Positions 1 through 8,507 of a stretch of DNA of 64,000 bases are shown one piece after another (the first letter of the stretch is position 1; every line of letters begins with the position of its first letter). The stretch lies in contig NZ_UESZ01000001.1 in assembly GCF_900108585.1 (NCBI RefSeq), forward strand, positions 310,001-374,000, read 5' to 3'. The translations under genes and the position numbers were made by a program. Source of the DNA: Branchiibius hedensis (lineage in GTDB: Bacteria > Actinomycetota > Actinomycetes > Actinomycetales > Dermatophilaceae). Under the pieces are notes generated by a model. The model was not told the DNA's origin, made no database searches, and saw nothing but the letters and a program-made list of their open reading frames with translations.

Positions 1-2
1 CA

Positions 3-671
3 CTGATCTTCACCGGCGGCGCCAAGGACCTGTTCGTCCCCGCGCTGTGGCACTCGATCATCGTCTGTGTGATCTCCACGCTGATCGCGGTGGTGTTGGC
101 GACGTTCTGCGCCTACGCGATCGCGCGACTGGACTTCCCCGGCAAGAAGCTCATCCTGGGTACGGCACTCGCGGTCTCGTTCTTCCCGGTCATCGCGATG
201 GTGACACCGCTGTTCAACTTGTGGCGGCAGATCGGTCTCTTCGACACCATCCCCGGTCTGATCATCCCGTACCTGGCGCTGACCCTGCCGTTGGCGATCT
301 GGACCCTGACCGCGTTCTTCCAGCAGATCCCGTGGGAGATGGAGCAGGCGGCTCAGGTGGATGGTGCGACCAGTTGGCAGGCGTTCCGCAAGGTCATCGT
401 CCCGCTGGCCGCACCGGGTGTCTTCACCACGGCGATCATCTCCTTCTTCACCGCGTGGAATGACTTCGTCTTCTCCTCCAACCTGACCTCGTCCAACGCG
501 CGCACGGTGCCGGCGGCCCTGGCCTTCTTCACCGGCGCAAGCCAGTTCGAACAACCGACGGGCGCGATCTGCGCGGCGGCCGTCGTCGTCACCATCCCCG
601 TAGTCATCCTGGTGCTGGTCTTCCAGCGTCGCATCGTGACCGGACTCACCTCCGGTGCGGTCAAGGGCTAA
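3..671 (+). CDS. Sugar ABC transporter permease (MalG-like), 5' truncated by the window
   Basis: The frame is open from the first bases of the window, so the N-terminus lies outside; 222 residues are visible. This is an inner-membrane subunit of a carbohydrate importer of the binding-protein-dependent type 1 family. Several hydrophobic segments are visible. The cytoplasmic coupling (EAA) loop reads [20 protein letters not shown], with the conserved EAA...G pattern that docks on the ATPase. It ends VKG and is followed after 29 bases by the ATPase gene, so the two are probably one operon. The substrate cannot be read from the sequence; the MalG family covers maltose, other oligosaccharides and glycerol phosphate. 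Confidence 0.9.
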   Translation: MIFTGGAKDLFVPALWHSIIVCVISTLIAVVLATFCAYAIARLDFPGKKLILGTALAVSFFPVIAMVTPLFNLWRQIGLFDTIPGLIIPYLALTLPLAIWTLTAFFQQIPWEMEQAAQVDGATSWQAFRKVIVPLAAPGVFTTAIISFFTAWNDFVFSSNLTSSNARTVPAALAFFTGASQFEQPTGAICAAAVVVTIPVVILVLVFQRRIVTGLTSGAVKG

Positions 672-700
672 CCCGACCATCCCGACTCTTAGGAGCGCCC

Positions 701-1951
701 ATGGCACACATCGAACTCAAACACCTGGTCAAGAAGTACGGCGATGGGTTCCCTGCGGTCAACGACGTCTCGTTGGACATCGCGGACGGTGAGTTCGTCA
801 TCCTGGTCGGCCCGTCCGGGTGCGGGAAGTCCACTCTGCTGCGGATGGTGGTGGGCCTGGAGGACATCACCTCCGGCGAACTGGACATCAACGAGAAGCG
901 GGTCAACGACCTGGCGCCGCGGGATCGCAACCTGGCGATGGTCTTCCAGAACTACGCGCTCTATCCGCACCTGACCGTGCGCGAGAACATTGCGTTCCCA
1001 CTGCGCCTGGCCAAGGGCAAGCACTCCGAGGCGGAGATCCAGGCCAAGGTCGACCGGGCCGCGGAGATGCTGGAACTGACCGAGCACCTCGAGCGCAAAC
1101 CAGCCAACCTGTCCGGTGGGCAGCGGCAGCGGGTCGCGATGGGCCGGGCCATCGTCCGGGAGGCCGACGCCTTCCTCTTCGACGAGCCGCTGTCGAACCT
1201 CGACGCCAAACTGCGTGGCCAGATGCGCACCGAGATCGCTCGCATGCAGCGCCGGCTCGGGATCACCACGATCTACGTCACGCACGACCAGGTCGAAGCC
1301 ATGACTCTGGGGGACCGGGTCGCCGTGCTCTCCAAAGGCATTCTGCAGCAGGTGGCTTCGCCGCGGGAGCTCTACGAACAGCCGGTCAACCTCTTCGTCG
1401 CCGGCTTCATCGGATCACCGCCGATGAACTTCCTGCCTGCCCAGGTCGACGGCAACACCTTGAAGCTGCCGTTCGTCGACGTGCCCATCCCCGACGATCT
1501 CGCCGAGAAGGTCGCGAACCACGACGTCGTGATCGTGGGTCTGCGCCCGGAGGAGATCAAGCACGAGGAGGTGAACCCCGTCGACGGTGGAGCGTCGTTC
1601 AATGCCGTCGTCGACGTCACCGAGTGGCTGGGCAACGAGCAGTACGCCTACGTGCCGTTCGACGCCGACCCGAAGGTCGGGCAGGCGCTCGCGGATCTCG
1701 ACCGCGATCTGGACGGGGAGAGCCTGCGCACGCAGCTGGTGGTCAACCTCGACTCACGGTCCCGGATCCTCGAGGGCGATGAGGTGACCTTCGTTTTCAG
1801 CCCGGGGAGCATGCACGTCTTCGACCCCGAAACCGGCGAGAACCTGACCCGCGATGACGAGAAGGCGGCGCAGATCGCCAAGGAGTCCGAGGAGGCCCGT
1901 AAGGCGGCGTTGGCCCGGGCGAAAGCGCGGGAGCAGAAAGTCGCCTCCTAA
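701..1951 (+). CDS. ugpC: ABC transporter ATP-binding protein, UgpC/MsmK family
   Basis: A 416-residue ATPase that energises sugar import. Walker A is GPSGCGKST near residue 37, the signature is LSGGQRQRV near 137, Walker B and the catalytic Glu are in FLFDEPLSNLD near 160, and the switch His is in TIYVTHDQ. The C-terminal third (about 240-370) is the MalK-type regulatory TOBE/OB region. The last 40 residues are a charged, Ala-rich tail (KAALARAKAREQ), probably helical. It starts at ATG after AGGAGCGCCC, directly behind the permease gene. Members of this family often serve several sugar importers, so the neighbouring permease need not be its only partner. The symbol is the family name, not proof of glycerol-3-phosphate transport. 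Confidence 0.93.
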   Translation: MAHIELKHLVKKYGDGFPAVNDVSLDIADGEFVILVGPSGCGKSTLLRMVVGLEDITSGELDINEKRVNDLAPRDRNLAMVFQNYALYPHLTVRENIAFPLRLAKGKHSEAEIQAKVDRAAEMLELTEHLERKPANLSGGQRQRVAMGRAIVREADAFLFDEPLSNLDAKLRGQMRTEIARMQRRLGITTIYVTHDQVEAMTLGDRVAVLSKGILQQVASPRELYEQPVNLFVAGFIGSPPMNFLPAQVDGNTLKLPFVDVPIPDDLAEKVANHDVVIVGLRPEEIKHEEVNPVDGGASFNAVVDVTEWLGNEQYAYVPFDADPKVGQALADLDRDLDGESLRTQLVVNLDSRSRILEGDEVTFVFSPGSMHVFDPETGENLTRDDEKAAQIAKESEEARKAALARAKAREQKVAS

Positions 1952-1960
1952 GCTGTCCAC

Positions 1961-2647
1961 GTGGATCTTCCCGTTGTCCTGATCACCGGCGGTACCCGTG
2001 GCATCGGCGCTGCCGTCGCAGCCGCACTGGCGCCCGATCACCACCTGCTGATCGGTGGTCGCTCAGCGGACTCGGTCGCTGCGGCGGTTGCGGCGTATCC
2101 GTCAGCGTCCGGTTTTGTCGCGGATCTGGCGGCTCCGGAGCAGGTCGCGTCAGCGGTCGCCGGCATCGACCGGCTGGACGCCGTGGTGCACTCGGCCGGC
2201 ATCCTGGGCTCGGGCAGTGTCGAAGACCTGTCTCGCGGTGAGTGGCGAAAGACGTTGGAACTCAACGTCGTTGCCGTGGCCGACCTGACTCGCGAGCTGC
2301 TGCCACTGCTGCGTGCTGCACGGGGGACCGTGGTGACGATCAACTCCGGCAGCGGCCTGCGCTCCAACGCGGGCGGCGGGCTCTACTCCGCCTCGAAGTT
2401 CGCCCTGCGAGCGTTCACGGACGCGCTGCGCGAGGAGGAGCGGCCACACGGCGTACGAGTATCCGGTATCCATCCCGGCCGGGTCGCCACCGATATGCAG
2501 CGTGAGCTGAAACAGATCGAGGGGGAGGAGTACGACGAGTCGCTCTACCTCAGGCCCGAATCCGTCGCTGCTGCAGTCCGATTGGCGCTCACGATCGGCC
2601 GCGATGCCTGCATCGAGGAATTGTCGATCCGGCCGGGTCCGCGCTAG
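1961..2647 (+). CDS. Short-chain dehydrogenase/reductase (SDR)
   Basis: A 228-residue classical SDR. The nucleotide-binding motif TGGTRGIG is at residues 9-16, the NAG-like motif is replaced by HSAGILG near 77, and the catalytic YxxxK is YSASK near 142 with the Ser in INSGSG upstream. It is a soluble NAD(P)-dependent oxidoreductase; the substrate is not deducible. The start is GTG ten bases after the ATPase stop, so it may be the last gene of the sugar operon. Its TAG stop overlaps the stop of the convergent sugar kinase by two bases. Confidence 0.88.
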   Translation: MDLPVVLITGGTRGIGAAVAAALAPDHHLLIGGRSADSVAAAVAAYPSASGFVADLAAPEQVASAVAGIDRLDAVVHSAGILGSGSVEDLSRGEWRKTLELNVVAVADLTRELLPLLRAARGTVVTINSGSGLRSNAGGGLYSASKFALRAFTDALREEERPHGVRVSGIHPGRVATDMQRELKQIEGEEYDESLYLRPESVAAAVRLALTIGRDACIEELSIRPGPR

Positions 2648-3564
2648 GCAGGTAGCTCGTCGCGGCGGGGTGGGTTGGCGCCCGCGCGCGAGACGGTGAT
2701 CGCGGAGCACGCGATGGCGCGCTCGGCGGCGGGCAGCACGTCCTGCAGTGTGGCGCTGCGCAAGGCTGCCCGGGCATCCGGTCCGCCGAGCAGGCCAGCG
2801 TCGAGCAGACCGGAGACCAGACCCGCCTGGAACGAGTCCCCGGCACCGACGGTGTCGACGACATTCACGGAAGCCCCTGGTACGTCAGCGAATTCGCCGG
2901 TCCGGCTGAGGTGCACACGTGCGCCGGACGGTCCACGGGTCACGACCGCGAGAGAGGGGCCGAGTTGACCCCACAGGTTCAGCACCGCGTCCAGGGACGC
3001 CTGCTCCCCGTAGAGCCAGGCGATGTCCTCGTCGCTGGCCTTCACGACGTCGGACAACCCGATCAGCTGCTCGATCTGCGCGCGTGCGTCATGCGGGTCA
3101 CCCATCAGCGAGGGACGCGCGTTGGGGTCGAAGGAGATCGTGGCGTGCTCCCGCGCGGTGCGGATCGCCTGCTCGACCTGGATGGCTCCCGGTTGCAGGA
3201 CGGCGGCGATCGAGCCGGTGTGCAAGTGGCCGAAGTCCGCCGAGAGGTGCTGCTCCAACCGCCAGTCGATGGCGAATTCGTAACTGGCAGAACCGTCCTG
3301 CGCCAGCGTGGCCTGTGCGGTGCTGGTTCGGGCGGCGGTGTCGGAGCCCGCGGTGAGCTGAACCGAGTCGCGGGAGAGGTGTTCGACGATGAGCGCGCCG
3401 TACGGGTCGCCAGCGATGTGGGTCGCCAACTCGGTGTCGTGGCCAAGCCGGGCCAGCCCCACGGCGACGTTCAGCGGACTGCCGCCGACGTGAGCCTCAA
3501 CGGACCCGTTTTGTCGGCGGACAACGTCGATCAGAGCTTCCCCGGCGACCAGCACCTTGGCCAC
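2644..3564 (-). CDS. PfkB-family carbohydrate kinase (fructokinase-like)
   Basis: A 306-residue ribokinase-fold sugar kinase. The N-terminal signature is GEALIDVV followed by GGSPLNVAVGLARLG, which binds the sugar. The C-terminal PfkB signature is DTVGAGDSFQAG, with the catalytic Asp in GAGD and the anion hole around it. The frame stays open upstream, but the domain begins exactly at the GTG at 3564, only five bases past the glpX stop, so that start is used. It forms an operon with glpX (glpX first). Fructokinase is the best guess given GGSPLNVA; 2-dehydro-3-deoxygluconokinase or another hexokinase of the family is possible. Confidence 0.88.
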   Translation of the reverse strand: MAKVLVAGEALIDVVRRQNGSVEAHVGGSPLNVAVGLARLGHDTELATHIAGDPYGALIVEHLSRDSVQLTAGSDTAARTSTAQATLAQDGSASYEFAIDWRLEQHLSADFGHLHTGSIAAVLQPGAIQVEQAIRTAREHATISFDPNARPSLMGDPHDARAQIEQLIGLSDVVKASDEDIAWLYGEQASLDAVLNLWGQLGPSLAVVTRGPSGARVHLSRTGEFADVPGASVNVVDTVGAGDSFQAGLVSGLLDAGLLGGPDARAALRSATLQDVLPAAERAIACSAITVSRAGANPPRRDELPA

Positions 3565-3569
3565 GGTGC

Positions 3570-4514
3570 CTACTTCATTCGAGGGGCGTAGGTGTGCAGC
3601 TTGTCCAAGCGGTGCTCGGCCTCGATGGTGCGAATCGTGCCGCTGCGGGAGCGCATCACCAACGAGTACGTCGTGGCGCCGCCTGCGTAGTAGCGGATGC
3701 CCTTGAGCAGCGATCCGGTGGTGATACCGGTCGCCACGAAGAAGCAGTTGTTGCCCGTGACGAGATCGTCGGTGTACAGGACCCGGTCCAGGTCGTGGCC
3801 AGCGTCCAGCGCCTTCTGCTTCTCCGCATCGTCCTTCGGCCACAACCGACCCTGGATCATGCCGCCCATGCACTTCATCGCGCACGCGCTGATGATGCCT
3901 TCGGGGGTGCCGCCGATGCCGAGCAGCAGGTCGATACCGGTGCCCGGGCGGGCGGCACTGATCGAGCCAGCAACGTCGCCGTCGGAGATGTAGCGGATCC
4001 GGGCGCCGAGCTCGCGGATCTCCTCGGCGATCTGGGCGTGTCGCGGGCGGTCCAGCAGGACCACGGTGACATCGGAGATGCTGCTGCCCTTGGCTTTGGC
4101 GACCCGCTTGACGTTCTCCTTGACGGGCAGTCGGATGTCCACGACGTCCGCAGCTTCGGGTCCGGTGGCCAGTTTGTCCATGTAGAAGACGGCGCTCGGG
4201 TCGAACATCGAGTGTCGCTCACTGACCGCCATGACGGAGACCGCGTTGTTCATGCCTTTGGCCGTGAGGGTCGTGCCGTCGACCGGGTCCACCGCGACGT
4301 CGACCTCCGGGCCGGTGCCGTCCCCGACGACTTCGCCGTTGTAGAGCATCGGCGCCTCGTCCTTCTCGCCCTCGCCGATCACGACGGTTCCGCGCATGGA
4401 CACCGAAGAGATCAGCTTGCGCATCGCCTCGACAGCGGCACCGTCGGCGGCGTTCTTGTCGCCGCGGCCGACCCATCGGCCACTGGCCATCGCGGCGGCC
4501 TCGGTGACCCGCAC
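3570..4514 (-). CDS. glpX: Fructose-1,6-bisphosphatase class II, GlpX (5' end apparently frameshifted)
   Basis: Hydrolyses fructose 1,6-bisphosphate to fructose 6-phosphate in gluconeogenesis. Family motifs are intact: [34 protein letters not shown] (metal/phosphate site) and GIGGTPEGI. The listed start is an internal GTG. Homology continues upstream as [10 protein letters not shown] and then meets an in-frame TGA at 4556-4554. A much better start, ATG at 4561 behind AAAGGAG, encodes MSDVSDTP but is one base out of frame. One extra C in the C4 run at 4539-4542 would join MSDVSDTP to DRNLALEL and give a normal protein of about 330 residues. This is either a homopolymer sequencing error or a real frameshift. 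It is co-transcribed with the downstream sugar kinase. Confidence 0.85.
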   Translation of the reverse strand: MRVTEAAAMASGRWVGRGDKNAADGAAVEAMRKLISSVSMRGTVVIGEGEKDEAPMLYNGEVVGDGTGPEVDVAVDPVDGTTLTAKGMNNAVSVMAVSERHSMFDPSAVFYMDKLATGPEAADVVDIRLPVKENVKRVAKAKGSSISDVTVVLLDRPRHAQIAEEIRELGARIRYISDGDVAGSISAARPGTGIDLLLGIGGTPEGIISACAMKCMGGMIQGRLWPKDDAEKQKALDAGHDLDRVLYTDDLVTGNNCFFVATGITTGSLLKGIRYYAGGATTYSLVMRSRSGTIRTIEAEHRLDKLHTYAPRMK

Positions 4515-4642
4515 CAGTTCCAGGGCGAGGTTGCGGTCGGGGTGTCGCTGACGTCAGACATGATGGATGCTCCTTTGCTTCCGATCGCCCGGTGGCGTCG
4601 GCCGATCTGAGCCTATCGGGCCGGGTGAGGGATGATAGAGCG

Positions 4643-5239
4643 GTGAGTGACACCGCGACCCAGGAACAGGCTCCCGCGCCGGCGCCGCGCCGCATGCGCG
4701 GCGGCGTGCGAAGCATGGTGATCTCGATGATCGTGCTGCTGGCTGCCGTCGCGGTGTGGGTGGCGATGGTGCCGCGGGTCAGTTCCGTCAGTACGCCGAT
4801 CGCCGACCCCCAGGGCATCGCGCGGGAGATCGGGGCCCAGCAGAAGTGGGATATCGCGATCCCGGTCGGATTGCCCGACGGCTGGGCCGCGCAGAACGTC
4901 ACGCTGCTCACCTTCGAGAAGCAGCCCGCCACGTGGCAGGCCGGCTACGACGCCCCGAACGGCGGTTACGTCGCGGCCTTCCAGACCAAGGACGGCGACG
5001 CCACCTGGGTCAAACAGCAGACCTACTCCGGGGTGCCGGCGGGCAGCGTCACGATCGACGGGGTGACCTGGGCCAAATACGACCGCGCGAGCAAGGGCCA
5101 GAAGTCGCTCGTGCGCAGCACGCCGCTGTCCGGGCTGTCGACGGTGGTCACCGGCCTGGGTACCTGGGAGCAACTGCAGCAGTTCGCCGGCGCGCTCCAG
5201 CCGATCAGTCAGGCGCTGAAGACCTCAACGGCCTCATAA
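4643..5239 (+). CDS. DUF4245 domain membrane-anchored protein
   Basis: A 198-residue protein of unknown function, confined to actinobacteria as far as I know. A Pro/Arg-rich N-terminus is followed by one transmembrane helix (MVISMIVLLAAVAVWVAMVP, about residues 30-49). An extracytoplasmic domain comes next, with the typical IPVGLPDGW stretch. I use the GTG at 4643, which gives the usual short N-terminus; the frame stays open to 4592. It is divergent from glpX and lies next to the xse/ispH cluster, which is its conserved neighbourhood. The last 31 bases overlap the 3' end of the convergent P450 gene. Confidence 0.82.
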   Translation: MSDTATQEQAPAPAPRRMRGGVRSMVISMIVLLAAVAVWVAMVPRVSSVSTPIADPQGIAREIGAQQKWDIAIPVGLPDGWAAQNVTLLTFEKQPATWQAGYDAPNGGYVAAFQTKDGDATWVKQQTYSGVPAGSVTIDGVTWAKYDRASKGQKSLVRSTPLSGLSTVVTGLGTWEQLQQFAGALQPISQALKTSTAS

Positions 5240-6378
5240 CCACGAAGGACCCAGGTCGGCCGGCGCCGGGTGGCCGTCAACTGCAAAGCCGGGAATCGGC
5301 GTACGACGGTGGCGATCGAGGCCTGCAACTCCACCCGGGCGAGCGGCGCACCGACGCAGAAGTGCCGCCCCAGGCCGAAGCCAACGTGCGGGTTCGGGTC
5401 GCGGGTCAGGTCGAACTCGTCTGCGGTGCCACCGAATACGCCCTGGTCGCGGTTGGCCGAACCCATCAGGCAGGCGATCTTCTGTCCCTCGGCGATGGGC
5501 ACCCCCGCGACCTGGGTGTCGGCGACAGCGGTGCGCTCGAACAGTTGCAACGGTGCGTCGAAGCGCAGCCACTCCTCGGTGGCGGTCACCACATCGACGG
5601 TGCCGTCGACCAGCCGCCGCCACTGGTCGGGGTGCTCGAGGGCGGCGACCAGGCCGTTGCCGAAGGCGTTGACGCTGGCTTCGTGGCCGGCGTTGAGCAG
5701 CAGGACCACGGTCGCGACGAGTTCGTCCTCGCTGAGCCGGTCACCCTCGGCGCGCTCGGTGAGCAGATCGGTGATGAGGTCCTCGCTCGGGTGCTGCTCG
5801 CGGAAGGCGACGACGTCCCGCACGTAGGCCGAGAACTCCTCAGCTGCCTGTGCCGCAGCGGCTTTCGTCGCATCCGTGGTGCTGGGTTCGTAAAGGTGCA
5901 CGATCGCCTGCGACCACCGGCGAAGGTCGGTGTGATCGGTGCGGGGGACGCCCAGCAGGTCGGCGATCACGAAGACGGGCAACGGCTCGGCGTACTGCGA
6001 CATGATGTCGCCGCCCTCGAAGGCGTCGATCAGTTCCTCCGCCAAGGCGGTCACCCGCGGGCGCATCCGCTCGACGTGGCCACGGCCGAAGGCACCGGCG
6101 ACCAGCCGCCGCAGCCGGGTGTGCGCGGGCGGTTCGTTCTCCATCAACTGGTTGCGATGCAGCGAATTGACTTGAGCCATCTGATCTTCCGGCTCGAAGT
6201 CGGACCAGATGCGACCGAAGTCGCGGCTCTTCAGCGTCGCGGTGACTGCGCTGTGCGTGGTGGCCAGGAACATGCCCCAGTCGTCGTGCCACAGGACAGG
6301 GCACTCGGCCCGCAACGCGGCCAGGGTCGGGTAGGGATCGTCGATGAACCCGGTGTCGGTGGTGTCGAGCACGCTCAC
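5209..6378 (-). CDS. Cytochrome P450
   Basis: A soluble 389-residue bacterial P450, a heme monooxygenase needing ferredoxin or another electron donor. The heme-ligand loop is GFGLGRHFCVGAPLARVE with Cys341, and the ExxR motif is EEWLR (E269, R272). The I-helix reads AGHEAS at 230-235 where most bacterial P450s have AGHET[T/S], so the conserved acid-alcohol Thr is Ala and a Ser follows. The start is GTG at 6378, overlapping the xseB stop as GTGA, which suggests translational coupling to xseB. The substrate is unknown. No ferredoxin or reductase gene is adjacent; fdxA is 53 kb away in this window. Confidence 0.92.
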   Translation of the reverse strand: MSVLDTTDTGFIDDPYPTLAALRAECPVLWHDDWGMFLATTHSAVTATLKSRDFGRIWSDFEPEDQMAQVNSLHRNQLMENEPPAHTRLRRLVAGAFGRGHVERMRPRVTALAEELIDAFEGGDIMSQYAEPLPVFVIADLLGVPRTDHTDLRRWSQAIVHLYEPSTTDATKAAAAQAAEEFSAYVRDVVAFREQHPSEDLITDLLTERAEGDRLSEDELVATVVLLLNAGHEASVNAFGNGLVAALEHPDQWRRLVDGTVDVVTATEEWLRFDAPLQLFERTAVADTQVAGVPIAEGQKIACLMGSANRDQGVFGGTADEFDLTRDPNPHVGFGLGRHFCVGAPLARVELQASIATVVRRFPALQLTATRRRPTWVLRGYEAVEVFSA

Positions 6379-6599
6379 TCTTCGTGCAATTCCTGGATCT
6401 GCTCGGCGGTCATCGCCTCGATGCGCTTCTCCGCCTGGTCGAGCCACTGCTGGCAGTGCTGGGCGAGGGCTTCGCCGCGCTCCCACAGCGACATGCTCTC
6501 CTCCAGGCTTTGGTTGCCCGCCTCGAGCGTCGCGACGATGGACGTGAGTTCGTCACGGGCGTCTTCGTAGGACAGATCAGCAATCTGCGGGTCGGTCAT
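6375..6599 (-). CDS. xseB: Exodeoxyribonuclease VII small subunit
   Basis: A 74-residue subunit that combines with XseA to degrade single-stranded DNA. The protein has the expected helical pattern: YEDARDELTSIVATLEAGN, then LEESMSLWERGEALAQHCQQ. I start at the ATG at 6599; the 13 in-frame residues before it are not typical of the family. Unusually it is not next to xseA: a two-gene cassette of opposite orientation (6682-8501) separates the two subunits. The stop overlaps the P450 start by four bases. Confidence 0.93.
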   Translation of the reverse strand: MTDPQIADLSYEDARDELTSIVATLEAGNQSLEESMSLWERGEALAQHCQQWLDQAEKRIEAMTAEQIQELHEE

Positions 6600-6633
6600 G
6601 CGCTCCAGCGTAAGGGGCAGGCGGGCGAAAGAA

Positions 6634-6651
6634 TGCAAAGAAGTGTTTGCA
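6634..6651. promoter_or_regulatory. Inverted repeat, probable operator of the HTH/MFS pair
   Basis: TGCAAA (6634-6639), six-base spacer, TTTGCA (6646-6651), in an AT-rich patch (6628-6665) that stands out from the GC-rich surroundings. A related CCTTTGTAA follows at 6658. It lies 30 bases before the GTG of the winged-helix regulator at 6682, the usual place for an autoregulatory ArsR-type operator. Inference from position and symmetry only. Confidence 0.5.
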
Positions 6652-6681
6652 AATAAACCTTTGTAATGGCAGACTCGGGAC

Positions 6682-7266
6682 GTGCCTGATTCCGTGAGTC
6701 CTTCCCCGCATCAGTTGCGTGCCCTCGCGCACCCGGCCCGGTTGCGGATGTTGGGTCTGCTGCGCGTCAACGGACCACAGACCGCCAGCTCGTTGGCGCA
6801 GCAGCTGGGTCTGAACACCGGCGCCACCTCCTACCATCTGCGGCAGCTGGCCCAGCACGGATTCATCGAGGACGACCCGGATCGGGGCAGCGGCCGGGAG
6901 CGATGGTGGCGGGCGAAGCACACCTCCACGACGGTCGACGCCGAAGAGGTGAGTTCCCCCGAAGAACGCGACCAGGTCGAGGCCTACCTGCAGACGGTGG
7001 TCACGATCTACCAGCAGCAATTGCAGCGGGCCGTGGAGGAGCGGCCACTGCTTCCGGCGCAGTGGCGACGAGCCTCGACGTTCAGCGACTTCCACCACCG
7101 GATGACCCCCGAGCATGCCGAGGAACTGACCGCCAAGCTGGAGGAGTGGTTGTCGGGGCTGCCGGAGGACGACGACCCCACCGCCGAACGGTTCGTCGTG
7201 CAGGTCAACGCGTTCCCGTATCCCGGTGCCATCGCACCGCGGGATGATCTGCCCGAGGACGACTGA
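6682..7266 (+). CDS. ArsR-like winged-helix transcriptional regulator
   Basis: A 194-residue protein whose first 90 residues form an ArsR-type winged helix: HQLRALAHPARLRMLGLLRV, then the recognition region TASSLAQQLGLNTGATSYHL and wing GSGRERWWRA. The remaining 100 residues are acidic and of unknown ligand specificity. No metal-binding Cys cluster is visible, so it is unlikely to be a metal sensor. It starts with GTG, and its stop overlaps the MFS start by one base (TGATG), so the two genes are translated as a unit. It probably represses itself and the transporter through the 6634-6651 repeat. Confidence 0.88.
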   Translation: MPDSVSPSPHQLRALAHPARLRMLGLLRVNGPQTASSLAQQLGLNTGATSYHLRQLAQHGFIEDDPDRGSGRERWWRAKHTSTTVDAEEVSSPEERDQVEAYLQTVVTIYQQQLQRAVEERPLLPAQWRRASTFSDFHHRMTPEHAEELTAKLEEWLSGLPEDDDPTAERFVVQVNAFPYPGAIAPRDDLPEDD

Positions 7267-8501
7267 TGCGGGCGCTGGTCGGAACCCTTGTCTCCGAGGC
7301 GATCTCGCTGCTGGGCACGCGCATCACGATGATCGCGATCCCGCTGTACGTGCTCGCCACCACCGGCAGTGCCGCCAAAACCGGGGTGGTCGCCTTCGCC
7401 GAGGCGCTGCCGCTCGTCGTGGGCAAGGTGCTGGTGGGTCCGGTCATCGATCGCCTCGGTGCCCGTCCGGTGGCGATCACGTGCGATCTGGGCTCCGCGG
7501 TCGTCGTCGGCGCGATCCCGCTACTGCACGACACCGGCCGATTGCCGTTCCCGGTGTTCGTCGGGCTGGTCGCGGTGGCAGGTGCGCTGCGGGGGCCCGG
7601 TGACGCGGCCAAGAGTGCGATCATCCCGGCCGTGGTGCGGCATGCCGCCGTCCCGATGGAGCGCGCCACGGGTCTGTTCGGCACGATCGAGCGCACCGCC
7701 TCGATGGTTGGTGCGGCCCTCGGCGGTCTGCTCATCGCCAGCGCCGGAGCCGCCAACGCCCTGCTCGTCGACGCAGTCAGCTTCGCGGTGTCCGCGGCCG
7801 TATTTGCCTGGGCGACAACGGCTTTGCGCACAGAGACTGACGCCGTGCCCCAGTCGTCCTACCTACGCTCGTTGCGCGAAGGGTTCGCCTTCCTACGCAC
7901 GGACCGGGTGCTGATCGGCATCACGGCGATGGTGGCGCTGACCAATCTGCTGGACGCAGCGTGGAGCACGGTGCTCGTGCCGGTGTGGGCCGTCGACAGC
8001 GGTGGTGGCGCGCGGGTCATCGGCCTGCTCTTCGCCACCTTCGGGGCGGCGGCTGCACTCGGCGCACTGATCGCGTCGATCTGGGCAGAGCGGTTACCGC
8101 GTTATGTGGTCTATCTCGTGGCCTTTCTCTTTGCCGGTGCGCCCCGGTTCATCGCGATGGCTCTCGACGTGCCGCTGGTCGCGTTGCTCGTGGTCGCCGT
8201 GGGCGCCGGGTTCGCATCCGGCTTCATCAACCCGGTGCTGGGCGCGGTCATCTACGAGCGCATCCCGCAGCCGCTGATGGGCAGGGTCTCATCGCTGACC
8301 ACGGCGATCTGCTGGTCGTTGATGCCGCTGGGCGGACTGCTCGGTGGACTCCTCGCGAGCCGGGTCGGGATCTCCTGGGCCCTGGCCGCAGTCGGCGTGG
8401 CCTATTTCGTGGTCACGATGCTGCCGGCGCTCGATCCGCGGTGGCGGGAGTTGGACGATCGCCCGCACAGCGTCGAGGAAGCGCACGTCGCCGCGGCGTG
8501 A
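7266..8501 (+). CDS. MFS transporter
   Basis: A 411-residue integral membrane protein with about 12 hydrophobic segments, of the MFS drug-efflux type. A motif-A-like loop appears as GPVIDRLGARPVAI after the second segment. It starts at the ATG overlapping the regulator stop. Regulator plus transporter is a typical inducible efflux cassette. The pair points the opposite way to xseA and xseB and sits between them, so it was probably inserted there. The substrate is unknown. It is convergent with xseA, six bases apart, with no clear terminator between. Confidence 0.9.
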   Translation: MRALVGTLVSEAISLLGTRITMIAIPLYVLATTGSAAKTGVVAFAEALPLVVGKVLVGPVIDRLGARPVAITCDLGSAVVVGAIPLLHDTGRLPFPVFVGLVAVAGALRGPGDAAKSAIIPAVVRHAAVPMERATGLFGTIERTASMVGAALGGLLIASAGAANALLVDAVSFAVSAAVFAWATTALRTETDAVPQSSYLRSLREGFAFLRTDRVLIGITAMVALTNLLDAAWSTVLVPVWAVDSGGGARVIGLLFATFGAAAALGALIASIWAERLPRYVVYLVAFLFAGAPRFIAMALDVPLVALLVVAVGAGFASGFINPVLGAVIYERIPQPLMGRVSSLTTAICWSLMPLGGLLGGLLASRVGISWALAAVGVAYFVVTMLPALDPRWRELDDRPHSVEEAHVAAA

Positions 8502-8507
8502 TGCGGT

